Shown one piece after another: positions 16,773-23,911 of a stretch of DNA of 64,000 bases. Both the position numbers and the translations under genes were made by a program. The DNA is from Phycisphaerae bacterium (GTDB taxonomy: Bacteria > Planctomycetota > Phycisphaerae > SM23-33). Numbering within the stretch: the stretch's first letter is position 1; each line of letters opens with the position of its first letter. Below the pieces are notes generated by a model, which did no database searches, had not been told where the DNA came from, and saw only the letters and a list, made by a program, of their open reading frames with translations. Location: contig JAGXKT010000011.1 of NCBI GenBank assembly GCA_018335035.1, forward strand, positions 1-64,000. The letters are read 5' to 3'.

Positions 16773-17897
16773 ATGATCGCATTGACCGTTGAGGCAACCT
16801 GCGGCCGCGCCCGCCTCGGTCGGCTGACCACACCCCACGGCGCCGTCACCACGCCGGTCTTCATGCCCGTCGGCACGGTCGGGTCCGTCAAGGGTGTCAC
16901 GCCCGACCAGCTCCGCGCCTGCGGAACACAGATGCTGTTGGGCAACACGTACCACCTGATGCTGCGCCCGGGGGCCGACACGGCCGAGCGGCTCGGCGGC
17001 CTGCACCGGATCATGGGCTGGGACGGGCCGCTGCTGACCGACAGCGGCGGCTACCAGGTGTTCTCGCTGGCGCACCTGCGGCGCATCGATGACGACGGCG
17101 TGGTGTTCCGCTCGCACGTAGACGGGGCGGAAGTGGCCTTGACGCCCGAGCGGGCGATGGACATTCAGCGCGCTCTCGGCGCTGACGTGGTCATGCAGCT
17201 CGACGAGTGCCCGCCGGGCGACGCGCCGCGCGAGGACGTCGCCCGCGCCGTCGCGCGCAGCGCCGCCTGGGCCGAGCGCTGCCGTGACGCCTGGGCAGAC
17301 CGCGACGCCCAGGCGCTGTTCGGCATCCAACAGGGCGGCGTGTTCGACGATCTCCGCGCCGACAGCGCCCGCCGGCTGGTCGCGCTGGACCTGCCCGGCT
17401 ATGCCGTCGGCGGGTTAAGCGTCGGCGAGGGGCACGCCACGATGAGCCGCGTGCTTGACGCCGTCGACGACCAATTGCCCCGCGACCGGCCGCGCTATCT
17501 CATGGGCGTCGGCGAGCCGCGGGACATCCTCGCCGCCGTACGCCGCGGCATCGATATGTTCGACTGCGTCCTGCCCACGCGAAACGCCCGGAACGCCCAA
17601 GCGTTCACCTGGGACGGACGCCTCCGCCTGCGTAACGCTCAATGGGCTCAGGACGACCGCCCCATCGAGCCCGGCTGCGACTGCTATGCCTGCCGCCACT
17701 TCTCCCGCGGGGCGCTGCGGCATCTCTTCGCGGCCGGGGAAATGCTCGCCGCAACGCTGACGACTCTTCACAACCTGCATTTCTTCGCCCGCCTGATGGC
17801 CGCCATCCGCGCGGCAATCGCCGACGACACGCTGCCCGAGCGTGCGGCCGAGTGGACCGAGCGGATGTACTGCCGACACGGGCACAGCACGTCCTGA
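16773..17897 (+). CDS. tgt: Queuine/preQ1 tRNA-guanine transglycosylase
   Basis: 374 residues. TPVFMPVGTVGSVKGVTP, the catalytic LLTDSGGYQVFSL, GADVVMQLDECPP, LFGIQQGGVFDDLR, GYAVGGLSVGEG and RYLMGVGEPRDIL are Tgt motifs. The zinc site is CDCYACRHFSRGALRHL with a downstream His (LHNLHFF). The enzyme exchanges guanine 34 in GUN-anticodon tRNAs for preQ1, the base made by QueF. The ATG at 16773 starts directly before the conserved domain; the in-frame 16701 start adds 24 unsupported residues. Confidence 0.96.
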   Translation: MIALTVEATCGRARLGRLTTPHGAVTTPVFMPVGTVGSVKGVTPDQLRACGTQMLLGNTYHLMLRPGADTAERLGGLHRIMGWDGPLLTDSGGYQVFSLAHLRRIDDDGVVFRSHVDGAEVALTPERAMDIQRALGADVVMQLDECPPGDAPREDVARAVARSAAWAERCRDAWADRDAQALFGIQQGGVFDDLRADSARRLVALDLPGYAVGGLSVGEGHATMSRVLDAVDDQLPRDRPRYLMGVGEPRDILAAVRRGIDMFDCVLPTRNARNAQAFTWDGRLRLRNAQWAQDDRPIEPGCDCYACRHFSRGALRHLFAAGEMLAATLTTLHNLHFFARLMAAIRAAIADDTLPERAAEWTERMYCRHGHSTS

Positions 17898-18055
17898 CTT
17901 CGCGAGGTTTCCTCCTGGCGCCCCGCCAGGTCACATAGGCCGAGGGGCCCTGCATCTGGTGTTCCGCCCGCCGGATGCCCGTACATGTCGCATGGTCCGC
18001 GTCGATGAGGGCATGCAACTTTAGTGAAAATGGCCGGTTGGCGAAATTTTTTTCG

Positions 18056-18073
18056 CGCCGAGGGCGGTTTTTT
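18056..18073 (+). terminator. Possible terminator between tgt and the flagellar locus
   Basis: CGCC (18056-18059), GAG loop, GGCG (18063-18066), then G and six T residues (18068-18073). The stem is only 4 bp but very GC-rich. A second small dyad, GCGAAA/TTTCGC (18041-18046/18051-18056), abuts it. Confidence 0.4.
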
Positions 18074-18105
18074 GTTGCAGCGGGCACAGAAGGGAGATAA
18101 ACACC

Positions 18106-18122
18106 TTTTACGAAACGTAAAA
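18106..18122. promoter_or_regulatory. Perfect 17-bp dyad, probable operator of the MerR-like gene
   Basis: TTTTACG (18106-18112), AAA, CGTAAAA (18116-18122) is a perfect inverted repeat with 7-bp arms. It sits 11 bp before the ATG at 18134. MerR-family dimers bind such dyads, so autoregulation is a reasonable inference. A GGGAGATAAACA segment just upstream could be part of the promoter. Confidence 0.5.
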
Positions 18123-18133
18123 AGCATTTGTGG

Positions 18134-18490
18134 ATGACTCGTTTCATGTCAAGGACTGAGGACACAGCGACCGGGCAGCACGCTCCCGGCAGGCGGCTGC
18201 AAGCAGGCGCCGATGCGGGTGCCGCCGCGCGTCCCGCTCGCCGGCCGATCCCGCCGCGGCGGTATCGCGTGGGCGAACTGGTCGAGTTCGCCGGCGTCAG
18301 CCGGCAGACCATCCACAACTACACGACCATGGGGCTGTTGCCCGAGGCCCACTGGACACCGGGCGGGCACCGCTGCTACGACGCCTCGGCCTTCGAGCGG
18401 CTGGAGCAGATCGCCGCGATGAAGGCCGCCGACAAGACCTTGACGGAGATTCGCGACTACTTCGCCGGTATGGATACCGACACGTTGTAA
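18134..18490 (+). CDS. MerR-family transcriptional regulator
   Basis: 118 residues. A 40-residue basic/Ala-rich leader precedes a MerR winged helix: YRVGELVEFAGVSRQTIHNY, TMGLLPEAHWTPGGHRCYD, then FERLEQIAAMKAADKTLTEI. The length leaves no effector or metal-binding domain beyond a short helix, as in small MerR regulators. It directly precedes the flagellar operon (39 bp gap) and may control it. The start is uncertain: ATG at 18134 or 18146, neither with a strong ribosome site. Confidence 0.8.
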   Translation: MTRFMSRTEDTATGQHAPGRRLQAGADAGAAARPARRPIPPRRYRVGELVEFAGVSRQTIHNYTTMGLLPEAHWTPGGHRCYDASAFERLEQIAAMKAADKTLTEIRDYFAGMDTDTL

Positions 18491-18529
18491 CGCCTGTCGC
18501 AGCGCCGCGGTCATGGAGGACCGCGCAGC

Positions 18530-20425
18530 ATGAAGCGGCCGAGAAAATTTCGCATTCGCCTCGCTCGACGATGGGCCGGGCTGACGAGGCGACAGCGCTA
18601 TGGCGCGTTCGGCTTGGCGGCGCTGCTGATCGTCGCCGGTCTCTGGCTGGCGCTGGCCGGGGCGGGCCCCGAGCCGGTCGCCCTGACCGATGCGCCGCTG
18701 TCGCCGGAACAACGCGACCGCGCCGCCGAGGCGCTGGACGCCGCGGGCATTCCGTACGAACGCCAAGGCGGGCACCTCCTGGTCGCGGTGGATGACCTTG
18801 CCCGCGCGCAGGGCGCCGTGACTCCAGACACCGACGAAATCGACCCCGCCGCGGCTCTTCATCGACTCGCAGATAGCCGGGACATCTGGTCGTCGGCGGC
18901 CCAAAAATCCCAGCGCTGGCAGGCGACGAAGATGCTGACACTTGGGCGCCTCATCGAGCGGTTCGACGGCGTGGCCTCGGCGACCGTACTGTTCGAGCCG
19001 GGCTCGCCGCCACGGCTTGGCGCGCCCGGCGTGGCCCCGACAGCCGTGGTCAACGTCACCCTCGCGCCGGGCACCCAGATGACCGACCTGCTGGTGGAGG
19101 CCATCGCCGACCATGTGGCCGGGCTCATTCCAGACATGAAGTCCCAGGCGGTTCGCGTCATCGACAGCAGCGGCAAGAGCTATCGCGCCGCCACGGCCGG
19201 GGCGCTCAGCGACCTGACCCGTGCCGAAGCGCATTACGAAAACAAGGTTCGCGCCGCCCTGTCGTACATGGACGGACTGACCGTGGCCGCTCACGTCGAA
19301 CGCACCGACGGACACATTCGCTGCACGGGCGTCTCCGTAGGCGTGCCGCGCACCCGTCTCATGTCCGAGCACGCGGCCGGTGACGGCGACGCCTTCGCCG
19401 CGAGCGCCGCGGCCTTGACGGACAGCATCCAAACGTGCGTGCAGCGTGTCATCGGTGCCGAAACGCCAGACGCCGTGGCCGTGCATTGGTACGCGGACGG
19501 GCCGTCCGCTCCGGCAACGGCCGTACGCCGCAGGCATCCGACGACGGATGCGACCTCACCGGGCCCAGCATGGGCGGCTGGCGGCGCGGCAGCTCTGGCC
19601 GCCGGGACCCTATTGTGGCTCGTGCGGCGCCGGCGCAAGCGCCCGGACGGACGATCCACCGCCAAGCCAGCGTCGCCCCTGCCACAGGCGACGGACGCAT
19701 CCGGAGCCCCGCCGACCGACGGTGACGCCGCACCGGCAGCGGCGCCCTTCGCGGCCTTGCGCGACGTGCCCACCGACACGCTGCTGGCCGCGCTGCGGGG
19801 GCAGGAGCCGCAGATCGTCGCCCTGGTTCTGGGGCATCTGCCGCCCGACAAGGCCGCGGCGATACTCGGCGGGTTGAGCGGCGCGGCGCAGGTGGACGTC
19901 ATTCGGCGGATCAGCAGGATGCAACCCGTAGACGACGCGTACGCCCGGCGTATCGCGCGAAGCGTGAGCGATCGCTGCACCGCCGCCGCGACCAATGATC
20001 CGGTCGGTGGCCCGGGCGCCGCAGCCGAACTGCTTGCTCGCGCCGGACCAGGCACCGCGCGGGGCGTCCTCGGCGCCCTGGAAGACGGCGAGCCCGCCCT
20101 GGCCGAAACGTTGCGGCGGAGGATTTTCGCCTTCGAAGACCTTACCGGCGTGCCGGCCGAGGCGCTGCACGCCGGCTTGATGGAACTGGAGACGGACGAG
20201 GTGGCCGTGGCGCTGATGGCTGCGGACGAACCGGTGGTCAAAAAAGCCATGGCGTGCCTGCCGGCGTCGGCGCGGCGCGAGCTGCGTACCACGATGGACG
20301 AACTGGGCGCCGTGCGCGTCGCCGATGTCGAGGCCGCCCAGTGGCGCCTCGTCGCGGCCGTGCGACGCGCCGCTGCGAGACGCGGGCGCTACGTGTCCGA
20401 GCGCGCCGGGCGGACGAACGCATGA
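18530..20425 (+). CDS. fliF-fliG: Natural FliF-FliG fusion (MS-ring/C-ring protein)
   Basis: 631 residues. Residues 1-390 are FliF-like: TM helix at about 23-44, a ring-building motif (LTDAPLSPEQRDRAAEALDA ... GIPYERQGG), then SAAQKSQRWQATKMLTLGRL, APTAVVNVTLAPGTQM and AEAHYENKVRAALSYMDGL. A second TM is at about 347-366 (AAGGAAALAAGTLLWLV). From about 410 the protein is FliG: EPQIVALVLGHLPPDKAAAI, then FEDLTGVPAEALHAGLMELE and LGAVRVADVEAAQWRLVAAV. The FliG N-terminal domain and the FliF tail that normally bind it are missing, replaced by a Pro/Ala linker. The beta-collar insertion of FliF also seems absent. An uninterrupted frame excludes a sequencing frameshift. It overlaps fliO (ATGA). 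Confidence 0.88.
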   Translation: MKRPRKFRIRLARRWAGLTRRQRYGAFGLAALLIVAGLWLALAGAGPEPVALTDAPLSPEQRDRAAEALDAAGIPYERQGGHLLVAVDDLARAQGAVTPDTDEIDPAAALHRLADSRDIWSSAAQKSQRWQATKMLTLGRLIERFDGVASATVLFEPGSPPRLGAPGVAPTAVVNVTLAPGTQMTDLLVEAIADHVAGLIPDMKSQAVRVIDSSGKSYRAATAGALSDLTRAEAHYENKVRAALSYMDGLTVAAHVERTDGHIRCTGVSVGVPRTRLMSEHAAGDGDAFAASAAALTDSIQTCVQRVIGAETPDAVAVHWYADGPSAPATAVRRRHPTTDATSPGPAWAAGGAAALAAGTLLWLVRRRRKRPDGRSTAKPASPLPQATDASGAPPTDGDAAPAAAPFAALRDVPTDTLLAALRGQEPQIVALVLGHLPPDKAAAILGGLSGAAQVDVIRRISRMQPVDDAYARRIARSVSDRCTAAATNDPVGGPGAAAELLARAGPGTARGVLGALEDGEPALAETLRRRIFAFEDLTGVPAEALHAGLMELETDEVAVALMAADEPVVKKAMACLPASARRELRTTMDELGAVRVADVEAAQWRLVAAVRRAAARRGRYVSERAGRTNA

Positions 20426-20958
20426 TGCGAACCGAAGCCGAGACAACCCGACGCTACGGACCGGTCGTTTGGCTGGTGGCCGCGGCCGTGACCGGCGCAA
20501 TGGCGTTGCCCGTCGCCGTGGCGACGGCGCAAGACGGCCCGGAAAGCCGCGCCGTCCCGCCCGGCATGGAGGATCAGCGCGTCGGCGACGAGGGCGGCGG
20601 AGGCATCTGGCCCTGGGTGCGAACGGGCATGGCGCTGGCGGTGGTCGTGGCGCTGGTCTTCGCGGCGCGATGGCTTCTGCGCCGCTGGGCGGGTTCGGCC
20701 GGCGGCAAACCGCCTGTCGACGTTGTCGCCCGCAGCGCGCTGTCCGCGCGGCACCGGCTGTACCTGGTGCGCCTCGGCGAACGGCTGGTGCTGATCGGCG
20801 GCGGCAACGAAACGCTGACCACACTGGCCGAAGTGACGGACCCCGACGAGATCGCCGCCTTGTGCCGCGGCGCCGGAGGGCAACACGTCGATGCCGACAC
20901 GAGCTCCCGGGACGCCCCAGACGATGACAACGCACGCGACGAGACGGAGTCGCCATGA
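20422..20958 (+). CDS. fliO: Flagellar biosynthesis protein FliO
   Basis: 178 residues. It has an N-terminal signal-like helix (WLVAAAVTGAMALPVAVATA), a second TM (VRTGMALAVVVALVFAARWL) and a small cytoplasmic domain: VDVVARSALSARHRLYLVRL, then GERLVLIGGGNETLTTLAEV. This is the FliO/MopB pattern. FliO assists assembly of the FliP ring of the export gate. Both ends use ATGA overlaps (with the fliF-fliG fusion and with fliP), so the three genes are tightly coupled. Confidence 0.85.
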   Translation: MMRTEAETTRRYGPVVWLVAAAVTGAMALPVAVATAQDGPESRAVPPGMEDQRVGDEGGGGIWPWVRTGMALAVVVALVFAARWLLRRWAGSAGGKPPVDVVARSALSARHRLYLVRLGERLVLIGGGNETLTTLAEVTDPDEIAALCRGAGGQHVDADTSSRDAPDDDNARDETESP

Positions 20959-21752
20959 CCGCACGGGCCCGGATCATCTTGATCGCTCTGGCCCTGACCG
21001 CCCTGCCGACCGCGGCGGACGCGGCGCCGGACGGACCCGCCGAAACGACAACGCAACCGGCGAGCCGACCCGGCGTGCAGATCGACCTGAAGCAGATCGA
21101 CTCGCCGCAGGCCGTCTCCGGCGGGCTGAAGTGGCTGGCGCTGATCACGGCGTTGTCGGTCGCCCCGGCCGTGATGTTGCTGGTGACCTGCTTCACGCGG
21201 ATCGTCGTGGTCCTCGGGCTGCTGCGGCAGGCGCTGGCGACGCAGCAGCTTCCGCCGAACCAGGTGCTGTTCGGGCTGGCGCTGCTGATGACGGTCGTGG
21301 TGATGTTCCCGGTCTACCAGGACGTCCACCGCGACGCGATCGGCCCGTACCTCGACGGCGAGCTGACCGGCGCCGCGGCGCTGGATGCCGGCACGACGCA
21401 CGTGCGGGCGTTCATGATCCGCCAACTCGAGGCGTCCGGCAACGGCGGGGACGTGTACCCGTTCCTGCCGGACGACCTGGCCGGGCGCGACAACCTGACC
21501 TGGCGCGACGTGCCGACGCTGTCGCTGATCCCCGGGTTCGTCATCAGCGAGCTGAAGATCGCCTTCACGATGGGTTTTCGAATCTTCCTGCCGTTTCTGG
21601 TTATCGACATGCTCGTCGCCAGCGTGCTGACGTCGATGGGCATTCTGATGCTGCCGCCGGTGCTGATCTCGTTGCCGTTCAAGCTGCTGCTGTTCGTCCT
21701 GGCCGACGGGTGGCACCTCGTGGTCGGGACGCTGATGCAAAGCTTCGGGTGA
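20955..21752 (+). CDS. fliP: Flagellar type III export gate protein FliP
   Basis: 265 residues with a cleavable-type signal peptide followed by the FliP core. Motifs: LALITALSVAPAVMLLVTCF, TRIVVVLGLLRQALATQQLP, PNQVLFGLALLMTVVVMFPV, and PGFVISELKIAFTMGFRIFL with MGILMLPPVLISLPFKLLLF near the end. FliP forms the core of the membrane export channel with FliQ and FliR. After its stop the operon is broken by a 113-bp repeat-bearing gap before fliQ. Confidence 0.95.
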   Translation: MTARARIILIALALTALPTAADAAPDGPAETTTQPASRPGVQIDLKQIDSPQAVSGGLKWLALITALSVAPAVMLLVTCFTRIVVVLGLLRQALATQQLPPNQVLFGLALLMTVVVMFPVYQDVHRDAIGPYLDGELTGAAALDAGTTHVRAFMIRQLEASGNGGDVYPFLPDDLAGRDNLTWRDVPTLSLIPGFVISELKIAFTMGFRIFLPFLVIDMLVASVLTSMGILMLPPVLISLPFKLLLFVLADGWHLVVGTLMQSFG

Positions 21753-21764
21753 CGACAAAACGCC

Positions 21765-21848
21765 CTTCAACGCAGAGCACGCGAAGATCGCAGAGCAAAC
21801 GAAAGGTTCTTGCCGTTCTCCGCGGGCCTTGCGTGCTCCGCGTTGAAG
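21765..21848. repeat. Long imperfect palindrome between fliP and fliQ
   Basis: CTTCAACGCAGAGCACGC (21765-21782) and GCGTGCTCCGCGTTGAAG (21831-21848) match 17 of 18 as inverted arms. An inner CGCAGAG/CTCCGCG pair extends the stem. A related copy lies at 23003-23104. Both contain GAGCAA and TTCTCCGCGG blocks, so this is a dispersed palindromic repeat family sitting between coding genes. Confidence 0.65.
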
Positions 21849-21865
21849 AGCCGCTGTGAGACACG

Positions 21866-22123
21866 ATGGACACTGTGACCGCGACAGACTGTGCCCGACA
21901 GGCCGTAATGCTGACATTGCTGCTCGGTGCGCCCGTATTGGGCACCGGTCTGGTCGTGGCGCTGATCGTCAGCGTGCTCCAGTCCGTCACGCAGGTCCAG
22001 GAACAGACGCTGAGCTTCGTGCCCAAGATCGTGGCGATGCTGCTTGCCGCCGTGGCCTGCGGGGCGTGGATGCTGACGCGATTGACGGAATTCGCCCGCG
22101 CGATGTTCGGCGCCGTTCCCTGA
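21866..22123 (+). CDS. fliQ: Flagellar type III export gate protein FliQ
   Basis: 85 residues with two hydrophobic helices (MLTLLLGAPVLGTGLVVALI and VPKIVAMLLAAVACGAWM) joined by SVTQVQEQTLSFVPK. This is the characteristic FliQ/SctS segment, and the length is normal for the family. It lies downstream of fliP after the palindromic repeat and 83 bp before fliR. Confidence 0.93.
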   Translation: MDTVTATDCARQAVMLTLLLGAPVLGTGLVVALIVSVLQSVTQVQEQTLSFVPKIVAMLLAAVACGAWMLTRLTEFARAMFGAVP

Positions 22124-22155
22124 ACGACAACGCCCCGGCCACAGAGACCACTATG

Positions 22156-22204
22156 ACCTGAGACCTGGGGCCTGAGACTTAAGACCTAGGAACTGAAACC
22201 TGCC
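22156..22204. repeat. Degenerate heptamer tandem repeat between fliQ and fliR
   Basis: Seven consecutive 7-bp units: ACCTGAG, ACCTGGG, GCCTGAG, ACTTAAG, ACCTAGG, AACTGAA, ACCTGCC. It occupies the gap immediately before the fliR ATG at 22207, where a ribosome site is expected, and it is unlike the surrounding GC-rich coding sequence. Confidence 0.6.
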
Positions 22205-22206
22205 GT

Positions 22207-22989
22207 ATGGACCTGTCCGAGCTGACAATCTGGCTTCCGACACTGATGCTGGTGCTGGCGCGTGTCGCGGGGCTGTGCGTGGTGGCGCCGGTGCTGTCGC
22301 ACGCGGCCGTGCCGATCCGCCTGCGTTACGCGGTCAGCGTCGTGATCGCCCTGGCCGTGGTGGGCACCGGTCGGTGGGTCGGCCCGCCGGCGGCGATGCC
22401 GACGAGCTGGCTGCCGCTGGCGGGCCTTATCGCGGTCGAGGCGGCGATCGGCGCGGTGATCGGCTTCGCGGCGCGGCTGGTGTTCGTCGGCATCGAGCTG
22501 GGGGCGTTCCACGCCGGCACGCAGATGGGCCTGACGTTGGCGGAGATTTACGCCCCGGCCGGCGGGCCCGCGCCGGGCGTAACACGGCGTTTGTTCGTGC
22601 TGACGGCGATCGTGGTGTTCCTGGCGATCGGCGGACACCGCGAGCTGCTTGGCGGGGTGGTGCGGTCGTTCCGCACGGTGCCGCCGGCGACATTCGCGAT
22701 CGACCGCAACGTGCTGACGATGATCGTCGCCCTGTTGGGCGCGTCGTTTACGCTCGCGCTGAAGGTCGCCGCGCCGGTCCTGGCGGCGATGCTGCTGGCG
22801 ACGGTGGCGCTGGGACTGCTCCAGCGCAGCATTCGCCAGTGCAACCTGCTGTCGACGGGCCTGCCGATTCGGGCGCTGCTCGGCCTGGCCGTAATGACGC
22901 TCGCCCTGGCGGCGCTGCCCGACCTGGTCGAGCAAGCGTGGACCTTGACCGCACGTGAATTGCCCGCGGCACTGTCCGGGGCACGATGA
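22207..22989 (+). CDS. fliR: Flagellar type III export gate protein FliR
   Basis: 260 residues, almost entirely hydrophobic. MLVLARVAGLCVVAPVLSH opens the protein; AVPIRLRYAVSVVIALAV, LIAVEAAIGAVIGFAARLVF and IELGAFHAGTQMGLTLAEIY follow. These are FliR/SctT motifs. FliR closes the FliP5-Q4-R1 export gate. The length is typical. A second palindromic repeat separates it from flhB. The ATG is immediately preceded by the heptamer repeat rather than by a clear Shine-Dalgarno. Confidence 0.93.
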   Translation: MDLSELTIWLPTLMLVLARVAGLCVVAPVLSHAAVPIRLRYAVSVVIALAVVGTGRWVGPPAAMPTSWLPLAGLIAVEAAIGAVIGFAARLVFVGIELGAFHAGTQMGLTLAEIYAPAGGPAPGVTRRLFVLTAIVVFLAIGGHRELLGGVVRSFRTVPPATFAIDRNVLTMIVALLGASFTLALKVAAPVLAAMLLATVALGLLQRSIRQCNLLSTGLPIRALLGLAVMTLALAALPDLVEQAWTLTARELPAALSGAR

Positions 22990-23002
22990 GATGAAAACGA
23001 CC

Positions 23003-23104
23003 TCAACGCAGTCGCAACGGGATGCCTTCGACACGGGTCCCGAGAACGCTGAGCAAGCACATGTCCTTTGCCCTTCTCCGCGGTCTCTGCCGGCGCTGCG
23101 TTGA
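23003..23104. repeat. Second palindromic repeat, between fliR and flhB
   Basis: TCAACGCAG (23003-23011) and CTGCGTTGA (23096-23104) are perfect inverted arms. An inner pair, GAGAACGCTGAG and CTCCGCGGTCTC, is complementary at 10 of 12 positions. The interior resembles the copy at 21765-21848. It fills most of the 127-bp gap between the two genes. Confidence 0.6.
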
Positions 23105-23116
23105 CGGAATGAGCGA

Positions 23117-23911
23117 ATGGCAACAGCAACGGACAACGCGGCCGAGCGAAGCTACGAGCCCACGCACCTGCGTTTGCGCGAGGCGCGGCGGCGCGGGAAG
23201 GTTGCGCGCAGCGCAGACCTGGCCGCTGCGGCCGTGCTGCTCGGCGGCGCGGCGGGGCTGGGGCTTCTCGGCGGACGTCTGCTCGGCAAAACCGTCGCCA
23301 TGACGCGCGCCCTGCTGGACGGGCGTTCTGCGCCACTGGTCGGGCCGAGCGAGTTGGCCGGCATCGCCGCTGATGCCGTCACGCCGCTGCTGACGGCTTT
23401 GGCGCCGCTGGCGGCGGCGCTGGTCCTGCTGGCCGTGGCGGTCAACGTCGGGCAGGTCGGCCTGCTGGCCACCGGCGCGCCGTTGCGACCGGTTCTGGCG
23501 CGGATCGGCCTGACGGCGGGCTGGCGCCGGCTGATCTCGGCACGGACGGGCGTACGCGCGGGGATGATTATCGGCAAGCTGGCGGCCATCGGCGTCGTTG
23601 CCTGGATAACCGTCGCCGACGCCCTGCCGCGCGTCGCGGCGATGGGGCGGCTCGCACCGCGTGCGCTGGTCAGCGAAACGGGCGCGCTGGCCTGGACGCT
23701 GGCGATGCGCGTCGCGCTGGTGCTCGGCGTTCTTGGCCTGGCGGACTACCTGTTCCAGCGGCGGCAGCTTCGGCGCGAGTTGCGCATGACGCGGCGCGAG
23801 TGGCTGGACGACCTGCGCCGCACCGAAGGGCACCCCCTGGCGCGCCGCCGACACCGCAAAGACAGCGCCGGCACACCGTCCGAGGCCATGACGGAGGTGA
23901 CCCATGTCTGA
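23117..23911 (+). CDS. flhB: FlhB membrane domain without the autocleaving cytoplasmic domain
   Basis: 264 residues. It starts like FlhB (YEPTHLRLREARRRGKVARS) and has four membrane segments. It continues through LGLADYLFQRRQLRRELRMT and RREWLDDLRRTEGHPLARRR, equivalent to the FlhB linker. It then ends after a short unrelated tail. Canonical FlhB is about 350-380 residues and carries the NPTH autocleavage site just beyond this point; that domain is absent. The flhA start overlaps the flhB stop by 8 bp, so nothing is hidden downstream in another frame. Substrate-specificity switching must work differently or the domain is supplied elsewhere. Confidence 0.88.
   Translation: MATATDNAAERSYEPTHLRLREARRRGKVARSADLAAAAVLLGGAAGLGLLGGRLLGKTVAMTRALLDGRSAPLVGPSELAGIAADAVTPLLTALAPLAAALVLLAVAVNVGQVGLLATGAPLRPVLARIGLTAGWRRLISARTGVRAGMIIGKLAAIGVVAWITVADALPRVAAMGRLAPRALVSETGALAWTLAMRVALVLGVLGLADYLFQRRQLRRELRMTRREWLDDLRRTEGHPLARRRHRKDSAGTPSEAMTEVTHV

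Noticed and set aside
17905-18030. Possible RNase P RNA fragment (GGAGGAAACC-like segment on the minus strand)
   Set aside because: The length is far too short and no P4-like conserved elements are present.
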